DNA of 64,000 bases from an uncultured Bacteriovorax sp. (GCA_946480715.1 CAMLKK010000004.1:62001-126000); one strand, 5' to 3'. Numbered from the stretch's first letter, positions 44,773 to 54,324 are shown. Numbers and translations: made by a program. Notes: generated by a model from the letters alone, not told the origin.

Positions 44773-46707
44773 TTAAACTTCTTTTAATTTTTTCGCGAAT
44801 CTTCTATTCAAATCTTCACCTGTTCTGAAAATAATATGGATAGGCGTATTATCCAGTAAAAATTCACGGCGGAGACCATTCTTCAGATAGTTCTTGTAGT
44901 TATCCGGAATATCTTTTGAAAGGTTCGTAAAGAATAAAAACGTTGGAGGATTCGACTTCAACATCGAAGCATACTTCACCTTCAAACGTTTCCCAGCTTT
45001 TTTAATCGCCACAGGATTACTTTCAATCAATTGGTAAACATAACGATTAAGCTTACCAGTTGAGATATTTTGATTGCGGATAAGAACAGTCTTTTTGATT
45101 GTGTCTTTTAAGCGACCAATGTGTTTATTGTATTTCGCTGAAATAGGAATGAGATCACAGTGATTAAGCCAAGGAACGCTTGCGCGCAAATCTGAAATCC
45201 ATTCTTTTTTTGCTTTTTCATCAACAAGTCTCTCTTTTAAAAGATCAACTTTGTTCAAGCACACGATGACTGACTTCCCTTTTTCAAGAGCAATATCAAG
45301 AAGACGTCTATCCTGGTGGGAAATACCAACAGAAGCATCGATCATAAAAAGAACGATATCACACTCAGTAATACAACGAAGTGAGCGGTAGACAGATTGC
45401 TGCTCAATAAATCCATCAACGGCCTTTTGACGGCGAATACCCGCTGTATCCACAACGTGCAATGAGCGCCAAAGAGATCCGGCCAGCGCTTCTTCACGTG
45501 CCATCATGGCCTCTGCTTCTAAATACTCCTTAGAGTATTCAACTTCATTATCATTTTCGTCATCGGAAAAATCACCTTCATCATCAACGAATACTGTCTC
45601 GTACATTTCGTCTTCAGTCTCTTGAATTTCTTCTGCTGATAAACCTTCGTCTTCGTCAACGAGAGCACTGTCAAAATCAATATCTGATTCTGCTTCTTCA
45701 TCTAGTGTTTCATCAAAGAGAGGAGTTTCATCGCTGAGGTAATCTTCTTCATCATAAAGTGGAACGCCTTTTGTCCCCTCTTCTTCAAGGTTGTAGGCAT
45801 GAGAAAGAGATTCATAAACATCTTTGTTATTGTTTCTGAATTCTTCGTATTGTTGGAAAAGTAAACTGTCTGTTTTTGCAAAACTCACATCTTGATCCAA
45901 CTTAGCAGCATCTTTACCAAAGAAAATATCAAAGAACCCTTCGATAGGATCAACAGTTGTTCCCGCAATATCAGAAACAAGTGCTCTCTGCGCACCAACA
46001 AGCAAATTAAGAAGTGTTGATTTACCAGCATTAGGCGCACCAATGAGTGCTAATCGAGCGACAACTTTTTCTCTTGGTGTAACACCTTTTTGTAAACGAG
46101 ACTCTTCGTGAAATTCTGCCTGTTCAAACGCAAGAATTTCTTTTTGAAGCGCTTGTTTTAGATCGAGCAAACCAAGTCCATGCTCAGCTGAAACGCGGAA
46201 CAATTCTTCTTCGCCAATTCCCAGCGAGTAGAATTCTAATTCCTCACCTTCTTGCTTATCAGTGTCGAACTTATTGACGAGAACCCAGAATTTCTTTTTT
46301 TCTTTGCGGATGTAATCAGCGATATTTTCGTCGAACGGAAGAACTCCTTCGCGTGAATCTACCACGAACAAAATAAGATCTGATTCACGAATGGCCGTCT
46401 TCGCTTGATCAGTCATGATGTTAAAAAACTTATTCATGATCTGATCGCGTTTTTTAGGAACATTCTCTTCGATCTTTGATGGATAAAATCCACCCGTATC
46501 AACCAGAATTGCCTCTGCTGATTTTGTATGTGCGAGTTCTTCAAACGTAGCAATGCCGTAGTGACGATCGCGAGTAACACCCGGTTTGTCGTGAGTAATG
46601 GCCTTATGGGCCTTTTTCATTAAGCGGTTAAAGAGCGAACTCTTTCCCACATTCGGTCGCCCTATGAGGGAGATGACCATTGAGCGATGATATTGATTTG
46701 TTTCCAT
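44773..46707 (-). CDS. der: Ribosome-assembly GTPase Der with acidic insertion
   Basis: A 644-residue double-GTPase Der (EngA), a 50S assembly factor; the usual size is about 440-490. First domain: GRPNVGKSS (16-24), DTGG (70-73) and NKFD (145-148). Second: GAPNAGKST (223-231), TTVD (250-253), DTAG (420-423) and NKVD (485-488); a KH-like C-terminal domain follows. Between the switch I Thr and DTAG there is an insertion of about 148 residues (265-412), highly acidic (Asp/Glu runs such as [17 protein letters not shown]). Both GTPase domains appear otherwise intact. Upstream is era; the order era-der-yfgM/bamB is conserved but split here by two barrel genes on the other strand. Confidence 0.93.
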   Translation of the reverse strand: METNQYHRSMVISLIGRPNVGKSSLFNRLMKKAHKAITHDKPGVTRDRHYGIATFEELAHTKSAEAILVDTGGFYPSKIEENVPKKRDQIMNKFFNIMTDQAKTAIRESDLILFVVDSREGVLPFDENIADYIRKEKKKFWVLVNKFDTDKQEGEELEFYSLGIGEEELFRVSAEHGLGLLDLKQALQKEILAFEQAEFHEESRLQKGVTPREKVVARLALIGAPNAGKSTLLNLLVGAQRALVSDIAGTTVDPIEGFFDIFFGKDAAKLDQDVSFAKTDSLLFQQYEEFRNNNKDVYESLSHAYNLEEEGTKGVPLYDEEDYLSDETPLFDETLDEEAESDIDFDSALVDEDEGLSAEEIQETEDEMYETVFVDDEGDFSDDENDNEVEYSKEYLEAEAMMAREEALAGSLWRSLHVVDTAGIRRQKAVDGFIEQQSVYRSLRCITECDIVLFMIDASVGISHQDRRLLDIALEKGKSVIVCLNKVDLLKERLVDEKAKKEWISDLRASVPWLNHCDLIPISAKYNKHIGRLKDTIKKTVLIRNQNISTGKLNRYVYQLIESNPVAIKKAGKRLKVKYASMLKSNPPTFLFFTNLSKDIPDNYKNYLKNGLRREFLLDNTPIHIIFRTGEDLNRRFAKKLKEV

Positions 46708-46710
46708 AAA

Positions 46711-47682
46711 TTACTTCTTTCTCCACACGCGGTTAGAATCCTTGGCACGTGGAAGACCTAATTCTTCAAGGACGAAATTGTTATTAAACCATTTTGGAGA
46801 AACTTTGACGTGAAGGTTTAAGTGAACAGGTCCACCTGTCATAACTTCAATTTTCTTACGTGAACGAATCCCGATTTCTTTAATCATTGATCCACTTGAA
46901 CCAATAACAATTGCACGCTGGCTTGGACGGTTAACGAGAATCGATGCAGAAATGTGTGACTCAAAAACATTTGGATCTGTTTTTGATTTTGTCTCTTTAT
47001 ATTCATCAATCACGACTGCGACTTCGTATGGAACTTCATCTTTTAAAAGTTCGAACGCTTGCTCGCGAATATATTCTGTAACAAAGAAACGTTGATTTTT
47101 ATTTGAAACGTCTCCGTTAGGATACAAGTGCGGACCTGGTTGCGCGCGATCAGCAAGAGCTCCCGTCAAATCGTGAATGTTGATTCCTTCTTTTGAAGAT
47201 ATCAGGAAATGCTTTTCTAAACTTGGAAGAATTTCTTTTGCTCTTTCCATAACTTCAGCAAGTGGAAGTTTTTCAGCATTTTCTACTTTATCTGCTTTCG
47301 TAAAGAGAACCCATGTAGGTCCTAATTCCTGCTGGAAATTTTCTTTGAATTCTGTAAATTGCGAAAGAATATCGCGAGAGATATCAATCAATAAAAGATT
47401 GAGGTCAGCGCCTTCAGTTCCTTCACGAGCTTGTTCATTTAAGCGTTTGTTGAATTCGTGATTTGATTTATGGAGACCCGGAGTGTCTACCATTACGACT
47501 TCAGTTCTATCGATTGTGAATACACAGTGAAACTTATTACGAGTTGTCTGCGGCTTGTTTGTAACGACTGATAAATCTGTTCCTAATAAGCAGTTAATCA
47601 GTGAACTTTTTCCTACGTTTGGTGCCCCTAATACGGCAACCATGATGGATTTATTATGCGGGTGCTGGTCTTCAATTAACAT
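46711..47682 (-). CDS. era: GTPase Era
   Basis: Essential GTPase that binds 16S rRNA and helps 30S maturation. The 323-residue protein has GAPNVGKSS, DTPGLHK and TKAD GTPase motifs and a C-terminal KH domain (IVIGSSGSMIKEIGIRSR). The ATG at 47682 is chosen: TAGGAG lies 8 bases upstream; an in-frame start 13 codons earlier runs into rnc. rnc-era-der is a compact RNA-processing set. Confidence 0.95.
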   Translation of the reverse strand: MLIEDQHPHNKSIMVAVLGAPNVGKSSLINCLLGTDLSVVTNKPQTTRNKFHCVFTIDRTEVVMVDTPGLHKSNHEFNKRLNEQAREGTEGADLNLLLIDISRDILSQFTEFKENFQQELGPTWVLFTKADKVENAEKLPLAEVMERAKEILPSLEKHFLISSKEGINIHDLTGALADRAQPGPHLYPNGDVSNKNQRFFVTEYIREQAFELLKDEVPYEVAVVIDEYKETKSKTDPNVFESHISASILVNRPSQRAIVIGSSGSMIKEIGIRSRKKIEVMTGGPVHLNLHVKVSPKWFNNNFVLEELGLPRAKDSNRVWRKK

Positions 47683-47701
47683 TTCTCGTCTCCTATCTTT
47701 G

Positions 47702-48547
47702 TTAATAGATTTTTTGTTCAAGTATCTTTTTTGCTAATTCTTTTTCTGTTTTCTTTTTTGAGAGTCCGAACATATCGGCAATCTTAGTCTCTCCCACCCA
47801 AACTTCGACAGTGAATCCACCATCGTGTTCGCGCGATTTATAAATGGGAAAAAGTCCCGTCTTAGCGACACACAGTTCTTGAAGTGTTGATTTAGAATCA
47901 AACTCATCAATCACATGATCGCTGTAAAAATCTTTTTTTGTTTTAGATTCGTAAAGCTTCACAATGTTGTGGAAAATATTTTTAAGTAGCTCAGTATCGC
48001 GATCTGAATCAATGTAGATGGCGGCCAAAAGCGATTCAAAAGCATCTGCTAGAATAGAATCTTTCAGGTGTCCATTAGACTTAAACTCTCCCTTCCCTAG
48101 AAAAAGATTATTCTCCAGGTTAAGAGCGAGTGCAATTTTCGCCAATTCTCTTTCATTAACCAGAGAGCCACGTAGTTTAGAGAGATCACCTTCATTCTTT
48201 TCTGGGTATTTCACATAAAGAATTTCGGCCACCATCATATTAAGAAGTGAATCACCTAAAAATTCTAAACGTTCATTACTTGTTAGATTGAGCGAGCGAT
48301 TTTCATGACAAAATGTCGTTTGATAAAAACTTTGGGCCAAATTTTTGCGGTCTGAAAAAGAATAATTTAATTCTTTTTCTAAAAAACTAAATGAAAGAAA
48401 TGACTTTAAAAGATGACAGAAGTGGGATTGATCTATTTTTTTGTGTGACGCCTCAGAATAAAGCGCATCAAGCCAAGCATGCGGAGATAAAATATTTTCA
48501 CTCCCATCTGCTTGATATGCTGAATTAAAGGTCGTCTCTTGCACCAT
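47702..48547 (-). CDS. rnc: Ribonuclease III
   Basis: Cleaves double-stranded RNA in rRNA processing. The signature ERLEFLGDSLLN is present, with DAFESLLAAIYID containing the second catalytic acids and a C-terminal dsRNA-binding domain (STLQELCVAK...KKTEKELAKKIL). It carries an N-terminal extension of about 45 residues. ATG 48547 is taken; the upstream in-frame GTG at 48556 is possible. Followed by era after 19 bases. Confidence 0.95.
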   Translation of the reverse strand: MVQETTFNSAYQADGSENILSPHAWLDALYSEASHKKIDQSHFCHLLKSFLSFSFLEKELNYSFSDRKNLAQSFYQTTFCHENRSLNLTSNERLEFLGDSLLNMMVAEILYVKYPEKNEGDLSKLRGSLVNERELAKIALALNLENNLFLGKGEFKSNGHLKDSILADAFESLLAAIYIDSDRDTELLKNIFHNIVKLYESKTKKDFYSDHVIDEFDSKSTLQELCVAKTGLFPIYKSREHDGGFTVEVWVGETKIADMFGLSKKKTEKELAKKILEQKIY

Positions 48548-48630
48548 ATGGCCCACTATTTATTCAATTGTAAGAACGTGTCGCGTTTTATCACTTGTTA
48601 GGAGCGTTATCAAGGAAAGGATTTTTCTGG

Positions 48631-48659
48631 TTGTACAATTTACCCAAGTACGATACTAT
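48631..48659 (+). promoter_or_regulatory. Possible promoter of the integrase-like gene
   Basis: TTGTAC (48631-48636), 17-base spacing, TACTAT (48654-48659). Match to consensus is moderate. Confidence 0.35.
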
Positions 48660-48733
48660 CCCCCACCTAAAGCTTTGAAATTAGTCCGCACACACACACT
48701 TTTTCACTTTTTAATAAAAAGGACCTGACGTTT

Positions 48734-49771
48734 ATGACGAATCTTAACCCTACACAAGCAAGTACGACCCCAGCGGTGGATCCTGCGATCCTGGCCGGGA
48801 TTACGAGCACTCCTTCTCCAGAACTTTATGAACTTCAACAAGAGTTCTATCGCAATTTACGCGCGCAAGGAAAGAGCCAGAACACGCTTAAGAACTATAA
48901 GACAGACCTTGATTGCTTTAACTTCTACCTCAATACTGAATACGCTTCAGTTGAAGTGAAGAACTTTGATCAGGCCCTCGTTACGAACTACGGAAAATAT
49001 TTAGAAAAGAAATATTCTTCAGACAACTCTAGAAGAAGAAGAGTTCAGGCCCTAAGAATTTTCTTCGACTTCCTACTTAACAAATCTCTCGTGGCTTCAA
49101 ACCCAGTGAGAAAACTTCCAACGTCTCCAAAGTTTTTGGACATTCCTCGTCCAACTCCTTTCATTGACGTAAAAACTCTTTGGACTTACTTAGTTGAAGA
49201 GTCACACTCAAATGACAAAATTCAAGAATTGCTTTCAAAAAGAAATCAAATTCTTTTCCTTTTAATTTTCGGTGCTGGTCTTAAAGTTTCTGATCTTTCA
49301 GAACTAAAAGCTTCAGACATCACTTTCGTAAACGGAGAAGCACGCGTTCTTATCCATCACCCAAAACGTGATGCATATACAGTTGTTCTTCCGAAAATTT
49401 TCGAAAGAGTCTATGCTGAATACCAACTCATCCTTGAAGAGATGAAAGCAAAATCGCAAATAACTTTCGACAACCTTCTCTTCTATGCTAACCCATACAG
49501 AATTATCTCTGGCGGTCTAAGCCCAAGAGGAATCGAAATCATTTTCGAAGACTACCGTAATAAATTGATGATTACGTTGACTCCAAAGTCACTTCGTCAA
49601 GCGTGTATCTTCAAATGGATTCAACAAGAAAAGAGCACAACTCTTATCAAAGAATGGCTGGGCCTTGCTCCTTCATACGATTTGAAATTGTATTTAGAGC
49701 ACGCTCCGAACTTCCTCTACAACGAGGAAATTCTAGAAGATATCTTCAACAACTCGAAGAAAATGAACTAA
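48734..49771 (+). CDS. Tyrosine-recombinase-like protein with eroded active site
   Basis: A 345-residue XerC/XerD-type protein: N-terminal SAM-like core-binding domain (about 30-125), then the catalytic domain. Catalytic comparison: first Arg is replaced by Lys (K184 in GAGLKVS), the active His by Lys (K285), the second Arg is kept (R288 in SLRQA), the third His/Trp by Leu (L311 in WLGLA), while the beta-strand Lys (about K211) and the nucleophile Tyr (Y320) remain. It may therefore bind DNA but recombine poorly. No att-like repeats or phage genes lie around it, and the gene is 960 bases away from any strand-switch mobile features. A bidirectional terminator follows. Confidence 0.8.
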   Translation: MTNLNPTQASTTPAVDPAILAGITSTPSPELYELQQEFYRNLRAQGKSQNTLKNYKTDLDCFNFYLNTEYASVEVKNFDQALVTNYGKYLEKKYSSDNSRRRRVQALRIFFDFLLNKSLVASNPVRKLPTSPKFLDIPRPTPFIDVKTLWTYLVEESHSNDKIQELLSKRNQILFLLIFGAGLKVSDLSELKASDITFVNGEARVLIHHPKRDAYTVVLPKIFERVYAEYQLILEEMKAKSQITFDNLLFYANPYRIISGGLSPRGIEIIFEDYRNKLMITLTPKSLRQACIFKWIQQEKSTTLIKEWLGLAPSYDLKLYLEHAPNFLYNEEILEDIFNNSKKMN

Positions 49772-49777
49772 AAAAAA

Positions 49778-49796
49778 GGGGCCTTACAAAGGCCCC
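49778..49796. terminator. Bidirectional terminator between convergent genes
   Basis: Stem GGGGCCTT/AAGGCCCC with ACA loop, T run (49797-49803) on the + side and A run (T on the - strand) before it. Confidence 0.92.
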
Positions 49797-49801
49797 TTTT
49801 T

Positions 49802-50635
49802 TTATTCGATCATCCTCTCACCCGGTTCAGGCCGAGGACGTAATTCTTCAGGTCTTTTGTAAACGGGATAACCAAGATCTTGGTCCATGTGCCAGCGGTC
49901 GATCAAGAGCTCTTCTTTCTCAACTCTATAAAAGCCAAGTTCTTTATCGATATTGTCGAGACGAAACGCAAGTTCACGCTGTAATTTAACCTGGTCATTT
50001 CTTTTCGTAAGAAGTTCATCAAGCGCTTTTGTTTTTTCTTTTTCAATTTCAGCAATACGGCGATCGTACTCCGAAGCAACTTGAATTTTTTGTTCTTCAA
50101 AATTCCAAATGTCGCTGTTGATACCGTTTAACTGAACCATAAAATCTTTTTTCTTATCTAGAAGTGAAGCGCGGTAGACCGAAGCTTCACGGACTCGTTC
50201 AGCGAGTTTTGGAGAACTCATGACAAGTACAGTTCCTCTCCTAAAATAATCGTCTGTGGAATAACAAGGATTGATGTCTTTGACGTACATGACGAAGTAG
50301 TGATCTTCGATACTGCGGACAAATCCCTGGCAATAATCTTTCTCTTGCAAGCTCTGAACTTTAAATTCGACGAGATCTCCCGCTCTAAAAAACTTCACAT
50401 TTCTGTTTTCGCTGGAGACCTTAACAATGGAAGCCGTCTTGTCACGGTCAGTGACTCTCCCGGAAAAATTCGAATAATCGAATTTCGGATCAAAAAAAGA
50501 ATCGGTATCAATCACGAGTGTTCTTTGAGGCATGTTCGCCCCCATTCTCACCTTTTTTGACTGGGGAGTGGAGTCTTCAACGCCAAACGAAGCCTGGGAT
50601 ATGACAATGGTAAAAGCTAAAATCAAAGATTTCAT
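49802..50635 (-). CDS. Secreted protein with coiled coil, unknown function
   Basis: A 277-residue exported protein (signal about residues 1-17). A beta-like first half (about 30-150) is followed by a coiled coil (about 160-240; repeated Lys/Glu/Gln) and a Pro/Arg-rich tail. ATG 50635 follows GGAAGA. No family recognised. It might be periplasmic or attached by its coiled coil to partners. One cysteine pair around 100-125 may form a disulfide. Confidence 0.6.
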   Translation of the reverse strand: MKSLILAFTIVISQASFGVEDSTPQSKKVRMGANMPQRTLVIDTDSFFDPKFDYSNFSGRVTDRDKTASIVKVSSENRNVKFFRAGDLVEFKVQSLQEKDYCQGFVRSIEDHYFVMYVKDINPCYSTDDYFRRGTVLVMSSPKLAERVREASVYRASLLDKKKDFMVQLNGINSDIWNFEEQKIQVASEYDRRIAEIEKEKTKALDELLTKRNDQVKLQRELAFRLDNIDKELGFYRVEKEELLIDRWHMDQDLGYPVYKRPEELRPRPEPGERMIE

Positions 50636-50750
50636 TCTTCCATGGTAACCCAAAAAAGAGCAACGCGCTCAAGTGGGAAAAATGTTGATGAAAAAAGACG
50701 TCAGGAGTAAGCTCAGGAGGCATTTTTCATTAGACGAAGGAGTAAGGTAA

Positions 50751-51398
50751 ATGGAATTTTTTCTAGACACAGGAATCATCGAAGAAATTAAAGAAGCAGT
50801 TTCGTTGGGTATTATTGATGGAGTGACAACGAACCCATCTCTCATCGCTAAAACAGGTCGCAAGCAAGAAGACGTTATCCGAGAAATTTCTGAAATTATC
50901 GACGGACCAATTTCTGCTGAAGTTATCGCAACAGACGTAGAAGGCATGAAACGCGAAGGTGAAGAACTCGCAAAAATTCACAAAAATGTTGTAATCAAAC
51001 TTCCACTTACAGAAGCAGGAATCGCAGCTTGCAAATACTTCACTGGGAAAAACATTAAAACAAACGTCACACTTTGTTTTTCAGTCAACCAAGCTCTTCT
51101 TGCTGCTAAAGCAGGAGCTACTTACATCTCTCCCTTCATAGGAAGACTCGATGACATCGGCCATAACGGAAACGACCTGATCAATGAGATCCGCACTGTT
51201 TATGATAACTACGGCTATACAACAAAAATTCTAGCTGCCTCTATTCGCCATGCGGCCCACGTTCGTGAAGCTTCACTTTTAGGCGCAGATGTAGGAACGA
51301 TGCCTTTAAATGTCGTCAAAAGCCTCTATAAACACCCTCTAACTGCAAATGGTTTAGAAGCTTTCTTAAACGACCACAAAAAGGCCAACTCTAAGTAA
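50751..51398 (+). CDS. Transaldolase / fructose-6-phosphate aldolase family
   Basis: A 215-residue enzyme of the short transaldolase family, transferring or cleaving three-carbon sugar units in the pentose-phosphate pathway or as fructose-6-phosphate aldolase. Schiff-base K83 in VIKLPLT, N-terminal [13 protein letters not shown] (25-31) and SPFIGRLDD are clear. Strong AAGGAGTAAGG ribosome site. A terminator follows. Transaldolase (talC) versus FSA cannot be separated by length. Confidence 0.93.
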   Translation: MEFFLDTGIIEEIKEAVSLGIIDGVTTNPSLIAKTGRKQEDVIREISEIIDGPISAEVIATDVEGMKREGEELAKIHKNVVIKLPLTEAGIAACKYFTGKNIKTNVTLCFSVNQALLAAKAGATYISPFIGRLDDIGHNGNDLINEIRTVYDNYGYTTKILAASIRHAAHVREASLLGADVGTMPLNVVKSLYKHPLTANGLEAFLNDHKKANSK

Positions 51399-51414
51399 TT
51401 ACTCGTCTTTAATC

Positions 51415-51445
51415 TCGGGTCTCCACCAATTTTAAGGAGACCCGA
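51415..51445 (+). terminator. Likely terminator after the transaldolase gene
   Basis: Ten-base arms TCGGGTCTCC/GGAGACCCGA with an 11-base loop, followed by TTTCC; the T-tract is short. Confidence 0.6.
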
Positions 51446-51488
51446 TTTCCTCCTCAATACCCTGCTTAAAAGGCCCGATAATAAGGGA

Positions 51489-52370
51489 ATGAAGTCGCTA
51501 AAGACATTCACCTGCATAACTCTTCTTCTCGCCCTGGGATCGGCCTGTAAAGGCACTAAAACGGTCACACAGAGTTCATCTGCCAGCCCTACGCTTAATC
51601 AGGGAACTAATGTCTGCCTCGTTGGTCGATGGCCAAATAGCGCTCTTCCTCTCAATCTCAAAATGTCTTCTGAATTTACGACCGACTATACCAACAGTGA
51701 TCTCGTTGGCGGACTTAATCCACTCGAACAAATGGCCAAGGCCTGGAACGTTCCCGTTCAAGGAAGCCGTGTGCTTATAACAGTTCCCTTCGCTCAAACG
51801 AATTCTTTAGGTTTCGCGACAACAACCGCTTTTCGTGACAATGAAATTGGTATTTATAAATCGCATAATTGGTTTACGAATGTGAGTTCAAGTGCTCTCG
51901 CCATTACTCAGTTTTATGGAACAGTCACTAGCAGCGCAGGCCTTGGTGAATACATTCAACTCACCCACGCAGACATCATTGTGAACTACCGAGACTATGG
52001 TTCGAAAATGACAATGGTCGATAATCCAAGTTTCGAATTCGATGTACCCACCATTATCCTTCATGAAATGGGTCACCTCTTAGGCCTTTGCCACCAAAGC
52101 AGCAAACCGTCAGTCATGGCGCCTTATTACTTAACAGAACAAAGAAGCCTTCTCACTTACGATAGAGATTTAATAGAAGACCTCTATGTTGCTGGGTCTA
52201 TTTCTAATCTTTCAGCAATGAAAAATGGAAAAGTTAAAACAAATTCGGCCGCTGAACTTCCTCCAGCAGGAACTGAAGTTTCAGGCATTATCGAATTACG
52301 CGCCGATGGTGAGTGTATTCACAAAGTGAATGGTAAAGAAATTCTCAGACATAAAACAAAGCTCAAATAA
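51489..52370 (+). CDS. Metzincin-type metalloprotease lipoprotein
   Basis: A 293-residue protein with a lipobox (GSAC, Cys 20), so bound to the envelope. The zinc site HEMGHLLGLCH (192-202) has the metzincin pattern HExxHxxGxxH, and the Met-turn is at M210 (SVMAP). This is the core of matrixin/M10-like proteases, with catalytic E193. The chain ends about 80 residues after the Met-turn with no other domain. Substrates unknown; surface proteolysis is inferred. Confidence 0.85.
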   Translation: MKSLKTFTCITLLLALGSACKGTKTVTQSSSASPTLNQGTNVCLVGRWPNSALPLNLKMSSEFTTDYTNSDLVGGLNPLEQMAKAWNVPVQGSRVLITVPFAQTNSLGFATTTAFRDNEIGIYKSHNWFTNVSSSALAITQFYGTVTSSAGLGEYIQLTHADIIVNYRDYGSKMTMVDNPSFEFDVPTIILHEMGHLLGLCHQSSKPSVMAPYYLTEQRSLLTYDRDLIEDLYVAGSISNLSAMKNGKVKTNSAAELPPAGTEVSGIIELRADGECIHKVNGKEILRHKTKLK

Positions 52371-52396
52371 AAAAGGCCCCATTTCTGGGGCCTTTT
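52371..52396. terminator. Bidirectional terminator between metzincin gene and rplT
   Basis: Stem AAAAGGCCCC/GGGGCCTTTT with 6-base loop. It also ends the rplT transcript from the other strand. Confidence 0.9.
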
Positions 52397-52422
52397 CATT
52401 TCATCTTTTTTAAAAGCAAAAA

Positions 52423-52770
52423 CTACTTTTTAAGAGCGTTTTTGATTGCTGTGAAACCAGCGAAGTCAGTCGCAGCGATTTCAGCAAGCATTTTTCTGTT
52501 AAGAGTTACACCGTTAGTTTTTAGTGAACCCATTAGTTTTGAGTATGAAGTCTCAAGTGTACGAGCAGCAGCAGAAATTCTGACTACCCATAGTTTTCTC
52601 ATATCTCTCTTAAGGAGACGACGTCCAACGTAAGCATAGTGTAGAGCGCGTTTTACCGTCTCAGCAGTGTGCTTATATTTTGTTCTGCGGTCAAAGTGGA
52701 AACCTTTTGCAAGTTTCAAAACTTTGTTTCTTCTTCTTCTAGCTTTAAATCCTCTACGTACGCGTGCCAT
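52423..52770 (-). CDS. rplT: Ribosomal protein L20
   Basis: A 115-residue large-subunit protein needed for early 50S assembly; it also represses its own operon in other bacteria. Characteristic sequences: RVRRGFKARRRRNKVLKLAKGF, the YAYVGRRLLKRDMR segment and LWVVRI. Order infC-rpmI-rplT is conserved. Confidence 0.97.
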   Translation of the reverse strand: MARVRRGFKARRRRNKVLKLAKGFHFDRRTKYKHTAETVKRALHYAYVGRRLLKRDMRKLWVVRISAAARTLETSYSKLMGSLKTNGVTLNRKMLAEIAATDFAGFTAIKNALKK

Positions 52771-52844
52771 TTTCCTACTCCTGTAACGATGGTTGGGGGA
52801 TCAAATCACTTAGGCCCAAAACATCTGTCTTATTAATTAAATTA

Positions 52845-53045
52845 TTAGAATGCGTATGGAAGCATTCTTCTTACTTTTTCGTGCTCAGATTGGTGAACTA
52901 GAGCAGCAGATCCAGCTCTGTTTTTCACTTTTGTGCTTTTGTGTTCAAGTTTATGTCTAAGACCACATTTGCTTCTTTTTACTTTTCCAGTACCAGTCAC
53001 GCTGTATCTTTTAGCTGCTGATTTTCTCGTCTTCATTTTTGGCAT
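52845..53045 (-). CDS. rpmI: Ribosomal protein L35
   Basis: A 66-residue basic ribosomal protein. Typical N-terminus MPKMKTRKSAAKRY and C-terminal HEKVRRMLPY. ATG 53045 is chosen, dropping 15 upstream codons that lack family similarity. Between infC and rplT. Confidence 0.96.
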   Translation of the reverse strand: MPKMKTRKSAAKRYSVTGTGKVKRSKCGLRHKLEHKSTKVKNRAGSAALVHQSEHEKVRRMLPYAF

Positions 53046-53165
53046 GAAATACTCCGCTACAATAACGTCAAAAATTATTAATATGTGCAATAAAGCTTTT
53101 TAAAGCAGGTATAAATATCAAGAATCGCATTCTTTGTAAAAGGCTTTCTTGAAAAAAAGAAACAA

Positions 53166-53807
53166 TTAGTCTTTTTTTGCTTTCGGTGCAGCTTCAGCTG
53201 ACTTTTCTGCCTTCTCGTCCTTCTCTTTTTTAGGAGTTGGCTTGCGAGTTGAGGCCAAGATGGCAATAATTCTGTTACCCATTAGCTTTGGATCGGCTTC
53301 AATCGTTGCCCCAAATTCGACGATTTGAGCAATGATCGTTTTGAACTTTTCCATTCCCGCATCACGGTAAGACATTTCGCGACCTCTAAACTGCATAGAA
53401 ATCTTAATCTTATCGCCTTGGTCAAGAAACTTTTTGCAATGGTTGAGCTTAGTATCTAGGTCACCTTGCTCAATATTTGGACGAAGTTGAACTTCTTTAA
53501 GTTGGATCACAACTTGTTTCTTCTTCGCTTCTTGGGCCTTTTTTTGCAATTCATATTTGTACTTACCGAAATCGATAAGTTTAACAACTGGTGGCTGGGC
53601 CGTAGGGCTTACTTCAACCAGATCGAGTCCATGCTCATCAGAAATTCTTCTGGCCTCTGCCATCGAAACAACACCGTATTGAGTTCCATCGTCACCTAGA
53701 AGACGACATTCTGGAATTCTAATTTGCTCATTTACACGTGGACCGCTGTTTTTATTCGAAGAATTGAATCCTGAACGCTGAAAGCCCTGACCTTGATTGT
53801 CTTTAAT
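53166..53807 (-). CDS. infC: Translation initiation factor IF-3 (AUU start)
   Basis: Binds the 30S subunit and checks start-codon choice. The family N-terminus (RVNEQIRIPECRLLGDDG) is encoded upstream of the first ATG (53663), so that ATG is internal. An in-frame ATT at 53807, preceded by AGGGG at about 7 bases, gives 213 residues; AUU starts are known for infC in other bacteria and allow autoregulation by IF-3. The C-terminal tail is Lys/Ala/Glu-rich. Genes rpmI and rplT follow. Confidence 0.88.
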   Translation of the reverse strand: MKDNQGQGFQRSGFNSSNKNSGPRVNEQIRIPECRLLGDDGTQYGVVSMAEARRISDEHGLDLVEVSPTAQPPVVKLIDFGKYKYELQKKAQEAKKKQVVIQLKEVQLRPNIEQGDLDTKLNHCKKFLDQGDKIKISMQFRGREMSYRDAGMEKFKTIIAQIVEFGATIEADPKLMGNRIIAILASTRKPTPKKEKDEKAEKSAEAAPKAKKD

Positions 53808-53853
53808 AACTCTACCCCTGGAAACAAGGCCCTTGTGATTAAGAACCTTTTTA

Positions 53854-54324
53854 TTAAATTATTGCACCGCTTTGGGTGTTTGATTGACTATAGTCCTTTT
53901 GCCGAAAAAAATGAAGTGCTATTTTTTGGCCGTCTATCACAATGTGAAAGACCGGTTCCATTGATTGGGGAAATTTGCTTTTTAGCATCCGCTCGATCTC
54001 ACGCGCACGTTTGATCAGTCCCAAAAAATCCAGCTCAAAGATAGATTCGGGACATTGATAGACGTAAGCTTCGGCCCCTTCAGAATCGATCAGCTCCAAA
54101 ATTTCAGTGGGCAGACCCAGAACTTCGACTAAAAGCTGAGCTTCATCAGCATCATTGAGTGCAATGACTGCTTCAGGGCCTATGATCTGCAAAGTCGTTT
54201 CGGTTAAAATTTTATCTTTAAGTTTGAGAAGCTCCTCTTGCCACAAATCAATGGAAACGCGGAGCTTCGATTGTACAAACCGTCTCCTTCCCCATTCTTT
54301 TTTTGTGACTTTTAGAGGCCGCAT
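53854..54324 (-). CDS. Hypothetical protein next to plsB
   Basis: A 156-residue protein, unrecognised. Basic N-terminus (KKEWGRRRF), then mixed alpha/beta character, with an acidic centre (NDADEAQ). No signal or membrane segment. The ATG follows the plsB stop without gap, so it is translationally linked to plsB. Confidence 0.6.
   Translation of the reverse strand: MRPLKVTKKEWGRRRFVQSKLRVSIDLWQEELLKLKDKILTETTLQIIGPEAVIALNDADEAQLLVEVLGLPTEILELIDSEGAEAYVYQCPESIFELDFLGLIKRAREIERMLKSKFPQSMEPVFHIVIDGQKIALHFFRQKDYSQSNTQSGAII

Noticed and set aside
49603..49989. 128-codon frame crossing the integrase-like gene and its convergent neighbour
   Set aside because: It runs through a clear terminator hairpin and overlaps two better frames.
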